Source of the DNA: Nemopilema nomurai
Taxonomy: Eukaryota; Cnidaria; Scyphozoa; Rhizostomeae; Rhizostomatidae
Direction: 5' to 3'
DNA: 64,000 nucleotides
Assembly: GCA_003864495.1 (NCBI GenBank)
Contig: ML133395.1
Coordinates: forward strand, 278,307 to 342,306
Shown here: positions 23,606-37,300 of the stretch, piece by piece
Numbering within the stretch: the first letter of the stretch is position 1
How the letters are laid out: each line of letters opens with the position of its first letter
Notes under the pieces: generated by a model
Databases searched by the model: none
Seen by the model: the letters and a program-made list of their open reading frames with translations, nothing else
Told to the model about the DNA's origin: nothing
Made by a program: the position numbers and the translations under genes

Positions 23606-26600
23606 TCAAACAGTCAGGTCGATGTTAACGTAAGGACCTACAACAAATGGCTCTCTCTGCAGATCGTCCCAAACAGGGCTCTCCGGCACAGCAATGTCAT
23701 TCTTTCGACTTTCTTTTGTTTCCCATTGATACGACCGCTCCGCTTGTGGGCCGGCATTGCGTTTTCCTTGAAATGCCTTTTCGTCAACTGACTCCATCTT
23801 TTTGTGTAAAACACCGTCGGCCAGGGGGGTCGTAGAAGCCTCACTGCTGACACTATAAACCGGGTTTCGGGACCCTTCTCCTTGCACTACACCCCCGTCC
23901 AGAGTGTGTGAGTCTACCTCTATACTATTTGTATACATTTCATTAGCTGCAGCATCTGTTTCAGTTCGCCTGTTTAGAGACTTAAATCGATATTCCCAGT
24001 CAGCCTCTTCTTCATCCGTGTCATCAGAAAGAGAATCACCAGTCGTTTCGCCAATGCTGATAAATGAAGGTACATTATAGTATGGTTGTCTGTTGTCGAT
24101 ATCAAACTCAACGTAAGGCGTTCCTTCCGAAATCAGGAATTCAAATCTCTCCTTAATATCTGTGAAAGTTGGGCGTTGATGCGGATCTGCCAACCAGCAG
24201 GCCTTCATAATGGCGTATCTAAAGAAAGAGCATAGCTTAATCAAAACAAACTAACTTAGCAGGTCATTCGAACCAAACATTGCATCGCAAAGTGAACATT
24301 ATACAACTAGTACATGACAGTGCTAGCTTGCAGCCCATTTAGAACCTTGGACTTTCAAACCAAGGGTTAGAATTCCATCAAATCTGATTTCATGCAAGTT
24401 ATAACAAAGGAATTTAAAGCGAATGTGAAAAACCAGCGGCCTAAAGGACATTCAATATCCTAGATTGCGAACTGAAAGGATCTGCGTGAAATGCAAAAAC
24501 GAGGCCAGTTCTTCTATCACACGATCGATGTAAAATTGCTTACATTTCATTGGAGCAGTTCTCGGCCTTCTCCATTCGATTTCCCGCTCTCAGAAATCGA
24601 AGAAGCTCCTGGCCTGTCATGGTTGGATACGGCGTTCCACCTTGAAGGAGGAAACTGTCGCTTAGAAACTAATGCAACTGTTTTCAATGCTTTGTTTACC
24701 TTCCTAGGTAATTGATCATTATAGATACTTCGCGCATACCACAGGGCACATTATGCCTAGTATATATACTAAATTATAAATGATGCATATACGCAGCATG
24801 CAAATAACTTTGAAATGCTCAAAAGGTCTATCGAATATGTACATATAAATTCTGTCTGTTCCTTGGGTTGTCGATTGTACAGTGTTAATACGCGCGCAAG
24901 TAGAGTGCGATCTTTATTTAAAGAAGAAAAACGACCAGTTTACATTTTTATATCGTTAAAACTTGCTTCGTGATTAGATCAAGAGGATAGAAATCCAGAT
25001 CGAAAAACTATACGTATTTGATGAAAAACCATGGTTACTCTTAGCATGAATATTCAGGAAAGCAGCCAACGTTTATGAGAGTTGTTGGTATCTTAGCAGC
25101 AGAATAACTTAACAATCAGCATAACAAACAAAAAGACCGAAACGCGAAAATCTTGCATGGTGGTGGGAAAGAAATCGTGCCGTACCTAAAGTGACGATTT
25201 CGAAAAGCAGCACACCAAATGACCAGCTGAAAAAGAAGAAAGACTGAGCTGGTGAATCAAGGAAATTGTTTTCCTACAAAACAGAGAAGTCGAAATTCCC
25301 CTAAATTAAAGTAAAAACGAGGGCAGTTGCTAGAAGCGTCATAAAATATTCACGAGATGTCCAATGACAGTAAAAGAAAGTAGCAAGAAAATGAAACGAA
25401 AGTTAATCAAAATGCTAACTGAGGAAATCTTGGCAGGGAAAAAAATAAAACATACACGTCGGAATACGCAGTAAAACATTGGTCCATAATGGCTTCGATT
25501 GACATCCACTTCAATGGCAGTTTGCGACTCTTTCTTCCCATATACACCTTTTCTTCATAAACGAAACGAGTTAATCCAAAGTCAGACACTTTGCAAGATT
25601 TGTTTGGACCAACTAAAACGTTTCTTGCTGCCAAGTCACGGTGAACAAACCCTTTTTTCGTCAAGTATTCCTAGAACGGGAAATTATCGAAAATACTAGA
25701 AAGCACGAGAAAAATGTCATTAGGATCATTTGCTAAAGCCAGAAAAATGCGAACTTCGTGTTCCTTCAAAATAACAGATATATTTCTCAGCAAAAAACAG
25801 CATTCGGTTTTCTTCTTGTTAATGGTTGCTACTTGAGAAAATGAAATACTTTACTCGAAATAAACAAGATATGTGCCTGAATCACATCTTTCTAGATGAT
25901 AGACAAAACAATTGGAAAAAAACGAAAGAAGCTGTCACAATTTCCAGGCAATAAACATTTCTCTTACTACAGGGACCAAGTGCAGTAGGATGTCTCACCC
26001 TAGCAAGATAGTACATCAAACAGACTGAAGGACAGTGGTCAATCGGGCTGGAAATTAATAAGGGCTCAAGCAATGTGTATACAAACCATGCCGGATGCTA
26101 TTTGCCAGCTGAAGCGCAACAGATCCTCTGGAGAAACCCCACCTTCACCATTTGACCTCTGGTTTTCACCCTCTGACCTTTGACCTTCATTTGGTTCAAT
26201 GCTCGAATTCATTAGATCGGCCTGATTACTTGATGGTGAAGGAGGCATCAAATACTCCGTTGACTGTAAGAAAGTTTGATATTACCATGGTGAATTGCGA
26301 TGTTAATCAGATGTATACAATTTTTAAAGGAATAAATTCTTGAGATAAAAGAGAAATAATATATAGAATTAAAGATTTACGAGTAATCAAAGATTAAGTC
26401 TCGACAATTAACACTGCCGATTGTGTTTACCTTCGTCTGCGATGCGTCACAATGAATGTACTTGGGTACGGACAATAGATGATTGCTGGAAGAATTTTGG
26501 TCTATAATCTGCAAGAAAATGTCTAGATGAACATTTCGAAGTGGAAAAGACAGTGTGTCTCGTCCTGTTTGGCGTGATTATGAAGGTAGAAAAAGCTATT

Positions 26601-28367
26601 GGGCCCCGGGCCCTAACCCGAGTCGGAGAAAATCAACAATGCAAAACATCCAAGGCTGACATTCATGCAGTACGTGTTTATCTCATGCCAATAAGGAAAC
26701 TCATTTTCAATTCCAATCTTCAGTGAGGAAAGAATCGGCGAAATCATAGAAAGTTCCCGCGACATGCGTCATAAACATGGGTAGCAAGCCTTTACTCCTA
26801 TTTCTTGGAACAATTTCTCTCAAAAAAAGTTTGAACGAGTTCAACATTTTCGCTTGCGAAATTCTTTCCGCAGCCAATCATAACTTGGATCGATTTGACA
26901 CGACTTCACACTTTCAATGTCGCGAGGGCAAGAAAAACTGGAGATTCGAATCATTCGTGGGAGATATGTCACAGAGAGACTTCTTTGCACTTGTGCTTGA
27001 TGCAAACACACGACAGCATGGCATCAAGACCCTCGCGACCCTGATCTGAGGCTATAAATCCACTTTGGGTAAGACTATACGGTATGATACCAAAAGACGT
27101 ATTCTTCATTTAGCACTCACCAAAGGCAACATATCATCTTGCATCTAAACATTAGAATTAGGATGAACTTCTCCCAAGACATCGACAGAAAAAGCCAGAT
27201 GCCTGAAGTTGATCGGCAATCAGAAACTCGAACTAGAAAAACAAATTCAGTTACCTCCGTTCGACTTCTTCTTAGAAAATGCAGCAGATCTCCATGTGGC
27301 ATGTATTCTAGCACAAGACAAAGAGGGGCCCCTTGCGTCACACACCCCAACATGTTCACAATGTTCTTGTGTTGACCAACATCTTTCATCAACCTTATTT
27401 CATCCAAAAACTCTTTCTTTTGCTGTTCATTAAACCCATCTAAAACCAGATATGGAAATTTTTCTTCACTTTTAAAAGATTTGGCATTTCATATTCTAAG
27501 AATAAAAAACATAAAGAACATCAAGGCAACATAAAAGTAGTCAGCAAATACATACAGCTGATCGGTCGCTTTTATTTCCATATTTTGTTTTAGCCTCTGT
27601 CTTATCATAGCTTTTCTCAATCGACCGTCAAATATTGCAAACTCTGTAGCTATGAATCTAACGGGAAGCTTGCCATTAGAAAAAACACTCGAAATCACAA
27701 ATTATTGTGGCTAAACACGGCCTTACCAATAACACAAAAGAGAACTATATAATATCGGGTGCAGCAACTGATAATAGGTAGCCGGAATATTTGCAGCCAA
27801 CAAAATTGTACCAGAATTTCGCCAATTGCTGCTGTGTCAAACTGACTGCATGATGCTGGTGCATCAAAAACACGGACCTGAATGGGGTGTCAATGGTGAT
27901 GGTATTTCCAGGTATATATCTGCCCATTGTCGTAAGCGATATCTTATTTCTTTCACCAGAAAATAATGGAGCCTTATCACTGACACGTTGGGAAAAATGT
28001 CAAAGACTGTACTGTAAGATAGTCCAAGGACATTGGCATGCGAAAATATGAACCGGTGATCTAAGGTATTCGTCCATATGCTGAGGTAGAAAGAAGTCAG
28101 CCAAGCTCTGTAAGTGACGTACCTTGCAGCACCTTGACAGCAGCCTTCACTGTAACGGAACTGTTTCTTAGGTCACTGGAGGATGCTCCCATTTTGACAT
28201 AGCTGTTTAGCGTTTCGCAGCTGAATGAAGAGAAGTGCATCCGAATGCCCGAGACTGTTGCAACATAGACTTTACCAAATGCACCCTCGCCAAGCGCCTC
28301 CCCAAACACAATATCGTCGAGGCACAGCTCCCAGCTATCCGTGGGGTTTGCCTGATATGAAACCGGC
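23606..28367 (-). other. Receptor kinase catalytic domain and tail
   Basis: Landmarks by residue: glycine loop GEGAFGKV 551-558, VAIK-type lysine K603 (AAVKVLQ), alpha-C glutamate E620, HRDLAARN 763-770, DFG 783-785, activation-loop tyrosines Y791 and Y796, QRP 885-887. All catalytic residues are present, so it should be active. A segment of about 44 residues lies between glycine loop and lysine, about twice the FGFR length. A kinase insert of roughly 65 residues (669-735) is Ser/Asn/Glu-rich. The tail carries YYNV, MYTNS and a C-terminal YVNI (YxN, Grb2-SH2 type) and NPVY (PTB type). Confidence 0.85.
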
Positions 28368-31300
28368 CTAAAAGGGATTTTTGGAAAATGACAAACAGCG
28401 AAAAGGCTTGTTGTGTATCTATCGTGAACTGTGCGTACAGAATATCAAGGGTACTAATAAAGACAACTTACTCAAAACTATCAAGCTTCATTCGTCTGGT
28501 TTTCCGAAGCCGTCTTCGCATTTGAAACAGGAGTAGAAGCAAGGTTAGGATGGCAAGAACTGATAAGGACACTGCGAGGCCCACTGTCAAGACGGAGTTT
28601 TTTTTGCTATCTGAGGAAAGGAATTGGACCATCTCAAAAAACTTTAAATATCAGAAGCATGCATTCACATTAGTCCATGTGATACATGCCTTCACAAATC
28701 TATCAAGAGTTAGTGGACGATCTCTCAAACATATAATGGGAAGAAAATGATAAATGGTATTGAGTTGTTACATCACAATATGAAGACTGATTTAGAATCT
28801 TAGAAAATCAATTCATTCTTCTGGACCAAATCTTCAAGGGATTGAAACTTCAGTAAAGTATTCGCTTTTTGGGAATTATTTTTGTACAACCATCATATAC
28901 TATGAAAATGTTCAACGCAAAACATCAATTGATGACTACAAACCGAGCAAGGCTTTTTCACTGTTCGGGGTGACAGTGGCAGTTCGGGAAGGGAAAATGG
29001 TCTTATCGACTGCTATTGTCGTTGCTGTTGTTGTTGTCACTGTCACAGTGGTCGACGGATGAGGAATACCTGGATAACGAAATGAAATACGAAATGAAGT
29101 AAATTTTCTGCAACTTGATCCTAAAACAATGCAAAGTAACGAATGCAGATATTTGAGCAAAATATTCGCATCTTCCACTACCTGCTTTTGATTTCAAAAG
29201 CACTGAACGTATTCATTCCAAAAAACAAGTTTGGCACTAAAGTTCAGCCAGTTTAGGATCGTCTCTTATGGAACGAAAGCGAAGAAATCGTATAGAAGAA
29301 ATGGGACGTCTATGCTCAACCTAATGTAAATTTATATTTTTAGTCCCTGTTATTGCCCATATTATTAGTGCGTGTTTTTGCTTATAATTCCATGTTATTG
29401 CTCGTCTGATAAGTCCATGTTATTGCTTATGATATTAGTCCATGTTATTGCTTATGATATTAGTCCATGTTATTGCTTATGATATTAGTCCATGTTATTG
29501 CTTATGATATTAGTCCATGTTATTGCTTATGATATTAGTCCATGTTATTGCCCATATTATTAGTGCGTGTTTTTGCTTATATTTTAATTCCATGTTATTG
29601 CTCGTCTGATTAGTCCCTGTTATTGCTTATGATATTAGTCCATGTTATTGCTTATGATATTAGTCTCTGTTATTGCCCATAATATTAGTGCGTGTTTTTG
29701 CTTATATTATAATTCCATGTTATTGCTCGTCTGATTAGTCCATGTTATTGCTTATGATATTAGTCCATGTTATTGCTTATGATATTAGTCCCTGTTATTG
29801 CCCATATTATTAGTGCGCGTTTTTGCTTATATTATAATTCCAGGTTATTGCTCGTCTGATTAGTCCATGTTAATGCTTATGATATTAGTCCAGTTATTGC
29901 TTATGATATTAGTCCCTGTTATGCCCATAATATTAGTGCGTTTTTGCTTATATTATAATTCCATGTTATTGCTCGTCTGATTAGTCCTGTTATGCTTATG
30001 ATATTAGTCCAGTTATTGCTTATGATATTAGTCCTGTTATTGCCCATAATATTAGTGCGTGTTTTTGCTTATATTATAATTCCATGTTATTGCTCGTCTG
30101 ATTAGTCCCTGTTATTGCTTATGATATTAGTCCATGTTATTGCTTATGATATTAGTCTCTGTTATTGCCCATAATATTGTTGCGGTTTTTGCTTATATTA
30201 TAATTCCATGTTATTGCTCGTCTGATGAGTCCCTGTTATTGCTTATGATATTAGTCCATGTTATTGCTTATGATATTAGTCCCTGTTATTGCCCATATTA
30301 TTAGTGCGCGTTTTTGCTTATATTATAATTCCAGGTTATTGCTCGTCTGATTAGTCCATGTTATTGCTTATGATATTAGTCCATGTTATTGCTGATGACA
30401 TTAGTCCATGTTATTGCTTATGATATTAGTCCCTGTTATTGCCCATATATTAGTGCGTTTTTGCTTATATTATAATTCCAGGTTATTGCTCGTCTGATTA
30501 GTCCATGTTATTGCTTATGATATTAGTCCATGTTATTGCTGATGACATTAGTCCATGTTATTGCTTATGATATTAGTCCCTGTTATTGCCCATAATATTA
30601 GTGCGTGTTTTTGCTTATATTATAATTCCAGGTTATTGCTCGTCTGATTAGTCCATGTTATTGCTTTTGATATTAGTCCATGTTATTGCTTATGATATTA
30701 GTCCATGTTATTGCTTATGATATTAGTCCCTGTTATCGCCCATATTATTAGTGCGCGTTTTTGCTTACATTATAATTCCAGGTTATTGCTCGTCTGATTA
30801 GTCCATGTTATTGCTTATGATATTAGTCCATGTTATTATTTATGACATTAGTCCATGTTATTGCTTATGATATTAGTCCCTGTTATTGCCCATATTATTA
30901 GTGCGCGTTTTTGCTTATATTATAATTCCAGGTTATTGCTCGTCTGATCAGTCCATGTTATTGCTTATGATATTAGTCCAAGTTATTGCTTATGATATTA
31001 GTCCCTGTTATTGCCCATAATATTAGTGCGTGTTTTTGCTTATATTATAATTCCATGTTATTGCTCGTCTGATGAGTCCATGTTATTGCTTATGATATCA
31101 GTCCATGTTATTGCTTATGATATTAGTCCCTGTTATTGCCCATAATATTAGTGCGTGTTTTTGCTTATATTAAAATTCCATGTTATTGCTCGTCTGATTA
31201 GTCCATGCTATTGCTTATGTTATTAGTCCAAGTTATTGCTTATGATATTAGTCCATGTTATTGCCCATATTATTAGTGCGTGTTTTTGCTTATATTATAA

Positions 31301-34300
31301 TTCCATGTTATTGCTCGCCTGATTAGTCCATGTTATTGCTTATGATATTAGTTCATGTTATTGCTTATGATATTAGTCCATGTTATTGCTTATGATACTA
31401 GTCCATGGTACTTGAGTTTAATCAGTTTGAACAGTCCTGCTTTCCATGCAATAACTGAACTTCCACGAATGCAAAAAACCAAACCATTAACTGTTTTGAA
31501 ATTACACAAAAGTTCCAACAGAACTCAAATTCCACAAATATCAAAATAATTTCACAATGCGATTTGTACAGCAATTGTAGTAGTCGTAGATAAATTACTA
31601 CCTTTTGTCTTGAACAAAAGTCTTGGTGATTTTGTTGCGAGCGGCGGCTCCACCCCAGGTGTCTGAGCGAAGACCTTCAACGTAATCAAAGTCATTATCC
31701 ACATTTAGAAAAGTGAAAAAACATAGAGCTTTAGAAAGCCAGTCCTGTTTTGTAGGCTGACTCAAAGCGAGGGTTCCTGCTTTAATAACAATGTCCTTGA
31801 AGACAATAAGCAAAGTGGTAGATGCCTCATGAAACCACTCCATAGAGTCAACTGCTTTACTTGATATAAGGAAACTGTTGAAACTTGTAAGTTTTCGTTA
31901 GAGCTCTAACATCTCATGCGATTTGAGTCTAGTGTCTAGTATGCAAACATTTTCCAAATAGTAAAGTTTGGTGCACAAAGATGGACGAAATTTCATAACT
32001 CTGTTCTGACATACCTTTAAAGAATAATTCGTGTTTATTTTGAGGTTGGTAAGGATAACTTCTGATTGAGACTGTGATAAAAAAGGAAGTATTCAAATAG
32101 AGAACAAAATCAAACAAAGGTCCTCATAAGATACATAATTATCTTTTTTACACCTACAAAGTTTTTTGTTATTTCAAAATACTTGCATAAACTGTTATCA
32201 TATTTTCTGGCTGGTGTGCTGCACCGTTTGCCAAACATTTAATCGTAAAGTTGTCATCATAATCACATTAACTTAATCATCAAGCAAATAACTAACCGGA
32301 TCTATTGTCATTTGCCTATCCAAAATGTAAAACACTCTTCTAAAAAACAAAGACGCTTTATGTAGCCAGACAGATATGTGGGTAACGTTTAGGCCAACTT
32401 CATTCCTGATGTCGATTTTCACTGTTACATTGTAGACACCATCAGCACACAAGCTACAAGCAGCAATTCCACTTTGGTTACAAGCTGATCCACTGCTGTA
32501 AGACGTGCATTGGAAGACTTCTTTTGAAATGATGAGACTGGGAGGAGGGAGTGCTTTGAAGAAAAGTAGATGTTGTAATAATGATGCATTTAGAAGGACA
32601 TTAAGGAAACTCTCGTTTAATTTATAATTGTTTACGAAGATTCAGTTTAGAGAATTCTTCATGAATGCAAAGCAAAGACCAAAAATTGTGGTTTGGAGCT
32701 ATGAAATCTTCAATGAAATAGCTATCTTGTTAATAAACTATTATAAGTGTTTTATGGGTTTGAACATCAAGAAATAGCTAGTCTCCGGTTGGTGATATTT
32801 CTTTCAAACGTACAGGCACAAACAAAAGGCGTAGCTATTTATTGGCATTTACACGCAGCTGGAAGGAATTTCTAACGTTCATTCTTACTTTATTAACTGT
32901 CGCTTGTGATTTCATGTCACGCTGTGGTAGAAACTACCGTCTATTTTAAACAAAGTTTTCTGAATCAGCATTTATTCGTTTCTACCTTTCTAAGAAATTC
33001 GTTGCAGATAAATGCAGAAATGCTCTTTCTGCCATGTCTGTGTGTCACCGATTGGTGCACCATCGGCACAAGCGAATGTGGACCAGATGCATATTGCAAT
33101 ACCGTGGTATCATACCAGAGAGAAAGAATAAACGGATACTGTGAATCGTAACAAGACTATTTCTGTCATAAGTAGAGTATAAACCACTCAGTTTTGTAAA
33201 ACAAAATGTGATATAAAGTAAACTTTAGGGGGTCAATGTATTAAATGACTTTTCAGACGAAAATGGAAAAACTCACTGATAGGGGCTTTAGTTGGCATAC
33301 ACTCAGCAGGAGCATCTGGGAACACTTCACAACCTGCAAGGGTGGATGTAAAGATTCATGAAATGTGAAAACTTGCCAAAGCTTCATATAAAAGTACAAC
33401 TGATTTTTAGTAAGATGCCCGACAAAACGGGCCTTGCCGAAAACTCATTGAACAAGCAATTTGCATCCTGAACAGAAAGATGGTATCCTCCTCCAAGCTT
33501 ATTGAAAATGAATTTAATCAACATAAAGAACATTAAGGAAAAGGAAAAGCTTTTAGAATTATTTTAAATTTATGGGCCAAATGATAAAGGTTATTTGCCA
33601 AAATGGACTTATCGAAAACGCACCTGGATAGTATATAACTTTTTTCTTTAGCACTCCATGTAAACAGTAAGTAAGAGGTACAACCTACAAGAGAAAACAT
33701 TACTCACAATCAGAATTACTATCATAACTGGCTACTTCGAAAAGTACATCTTGGTTCGAAAATTCTAAATAAATATCGTTGACAAAAATAAATATAGGTT
33801 CGCGGGGAAATATAGCAGTGGTAAACGGTTTCTCCTGCAAACTTGGAAATGATATGGTGTTAAAATTGAAAAACAAATACAAAAAGTTAGAAAAAAGCTA
33901 AAAGAGGATTTCGGTGCAGGAAATCGAAAATAATTTGTACCCTCCTTGCGGCTGGGTTATGCTTAAATTACAGGCCCCTAAGAGAAAAGGCTCAGTGTAT
34001 GGAAATTGGAAACATTTCAAATATGTTATCTTTTTTCTGACGTCATGTAAACAAACAAGGCTAAAACACATTGACTGTTTACCAAGCATTGACTGCATGA
34101 CTGTCCAAATGTGGATGGGAGCAAATAAATGCAAATAAAAAATACTAAGGGATAGAAAAATGCAATGTAGACAGTATGCATTCACATGGACAAAATGGCG
34201 ACCGAATTTGCAGCTGAAAAATCCGTTTTCAAAATACCATTTGCAACAGAAATCAATGCTCACCTTAAATTCAAAGGCGCAGTCGCGGACTCTCGAGTCT

Positions 34301-37300
34301 GGCAAAGAGACGGTCTGTTCACTGACATTGAGGTTCTGAAACAAATACACGATGTGTCATTGGCGAACGATCAAGCAATCATTCATTAATAAATCAATAA
34401 TGCCTGGTATACGAATGACCCTGTCTGCTTGATCGATTCTCAATGGCAGCAAAAAACGTAAGAAATCGCATATAGATCGGCATTAGAAATGATTCAAAAA
34501 CAAAAGAGAAAACAAAAGAGAAACCTTTTTAGAAAGCCATATACCTTATCCACAGTTGTTGAATAATCAATAGAAATCCTGCTACAGTTTTTCGAAACGT
34601 GGTCGGAAACTTGAATTCGGGTGACCAAAGGCCGCAAAGCTAAAAATAAAATTGAACACGAGTTATTGCAAGCTAGAACTTCATTTCATCGTCTTGGCCT
34701 AAATCGCTTATCACATGTCCCATAAAAAAACTAGTAATTAAGTATGGGTACATACATACAGATTTCACAATGTCCCCTTTTTCCTTTTTTACAGTATTTT
34801 TAGTATTTACAGTCAAAGACATTTATCCTTTCAAAAACCCAACCTAGGTCACGAAAGGTCGACACAGCTACGAAATTGCAATTCTCTCCTTTCCAGGATT
34901 TCATTCTCCTTTCAAAGCTGGAGAGGATATCTGATTGTTTCCTGTCATTACCCCCCAGAAACGAAACCGCCTCTAAGCCATAGCATGTAGTGTGCGCTTG
35001 TGGCAGTAGTCCTTCATGAAAGTAGGATTGAGCTCCAACTTTGTTTTATTAATTTCAGTCATCAACAGTTGTAAATTCCTGATGTGGATTGTGAGCCCAT
35101 TGTCTCCGAGTAACATTGTGTCAAAATCAGATGACATACCTCTGTAGGTCATCCGCAGTGCCCGTTCGTGAATACGATTCATTTGACTATTAAGTGTTCT
35201 ATCGCAGAACATGTAAGTAAGGGGACAGTAGTTGAACTGGGATAAATGCCTTGATTATTCTCTTCAGCCGTTCAGCGACAATAAATTGAGAGATTCTCGA
35301 GAGAGCATGGAGCTTTCCCCAACTTTTTTGCAAATGGGACTTAATTGCTGTTTAAAGCATAATGTTTTGTCCAGAATCATTCCAAGCAGCTTTTCTTACG
35401 TGTTCTCTTTATTCCTGACACTCCCGATATTTGAAGAAATATCATCACTTTTATCCCCCAAGGACCATTAGGGGGCATTTGTTCTTATTCAACTTCACAC
35501 AGTTGTTCCGAAACCATTCTAAAATTTTAATTGCATCACTTTCTAATGTTTTAACGATACTTTCAATATTGTTGTCATAAGCACAAATAGTTGTATTATC
35601 TACATAGTTACATATTTGAGCATCATTCACAAACATGAAGACATCATTGAGGTATATGTTAAACAGAAGAGGCCCCAATATGGTAACGCGAAGACGACAG
35701 ATGAGACCGGGGCTATGGTCAGGACGGAAAGATTGCCAGAGAAGATGATTATAATTATCCATATGACTAAATAAAAGCGAATTACCTGGGTGCACACTCC
35801 AGCTGACTTGGTAATCAAGAAGGAATGAAGATGCTGTTTGTTTTAACTTCCACGGCCGTACACTAACTTGGTCAATGAAGTCCACTTGTTTGAAACCTTA
35901 AACAAAGCAGTCTGTGAATCTATGTGACGAACAGGATCATAAATGGGACAAAGAAGTATGATTACAAAAATGCAGCCTATTACAAAGACACTCGGTTCAG
36001 TTTAGTAAAGATCACTCAAGTTGAAGGGAATATATGACCAGCTCTGAACTGAATCTTAATGGCCTTCAGGTTTAATAGAAGACAGGATCTTTTCACCTCG
36101 TAAGCATGTGCCCTTCCCTACGCATATTTGTATGATGACTGAGTAACTACAAGGTGCCCCCGAGAAATTTCAACCTCAATTATGCACTTTACCTGCATGT
36201 TGTTTAGCTCGAAAGTAAACAATGGAAAATAACATGTGCTACGCAAATCATAGCGCAGCAGCAACAACAACAATTGCAAATTTCCTACGAATATGTCATT
36301 TAATTAAAATCCAAGTAGCGTTAATTTAAAAAACTGACTCTATAGCTTTCTCTCACCAAAATGTTACTCTAGGGGTAAATCGAGCATCGACTCTTTATAA
36401 TTCATAATATAATCTTTTTAATATAGTATAACTCAACGAAAATTGGCACACAATTCTGGTGTATTGACAGATAACTCAGTAAATGATGGTTGAAAGGCGA
36501 TGCATTGAGCCTAATGCGAAGACGACTTGATCCTATCAGGAAACATACTTCTACAAGTTCATAGCATAACACATATTTTATTTTAACAAAATCGCAAGGG
36601 TTTTAAAAAAGTCAAAGAAATGGCTCGTGAGAAATAAAAACATTTTAATGCTCCATGCACTAGAAAGACACTGGAGTTGATGGTGGCAACTCCTTTTGGC
36701 TTTGAAGTTACCTCCATTGAAAAAAACCAACAAACCTTCTGCTTTGAAATCAAGGGAAGTGATAACCTGCTGCTTGAACCCACTCTTCGATACAGGTATA
36801 ACTTTATAGGCGAATTGTATGATCCGATGGTGGTATTCCCCAGGAAATTTTCTGCATATACTTGCTGCTGTTATTCTTGACATGTTCGCTGTAGTCTATG
36901 GGGTTGGACACAGCAGATGTCAAATTCAAATCAGAATCTAGTTTTTACAAACACAACTTGAGTAGAGTTGGTAATTAAGTTTCATCATACAATTTCAGGT
37001 TTATGTATGATCCCAACCGTTGTGTCTTGTGCATTACTTCATTTGGCTGCATGACTGGCTAGTTTATCCACCACCATAAAATTTGTCTATGTTGCTATTA
37101 TGGCCGAAATACAACTACTGGAGGATCTTTCCCTCGAGTATAGGGATCACCTAGTGATTGATCAAAAACACTTTTCTAGAGGACTTTAACCTGCAGAACT
37201 TAAATTCTCAGCCCGTGGAATAAAATAAAAGGGACCATAAACAGTTGCCCGAGCCAAAAGGGACCATCGCCCGAGAGACACTTCAGGCACTTCAGAGATT

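Noticed and set aside
31598..31843. 81-codon minus-strand open frame in the receptor gene
   Set aside because: Its phase does not fit either neighbour exon. Only 31,674-31,602 in another frame continues the FN3-like sequence (KVFAQTPG).
32906..33151. Plus-strand frame with an EGF-like cysteine pattern ([16 protein letters not shown])
   Set aside because: It lies on the opposite strand inside a receptor intron, has one partial motif only, and no partner exons were found.
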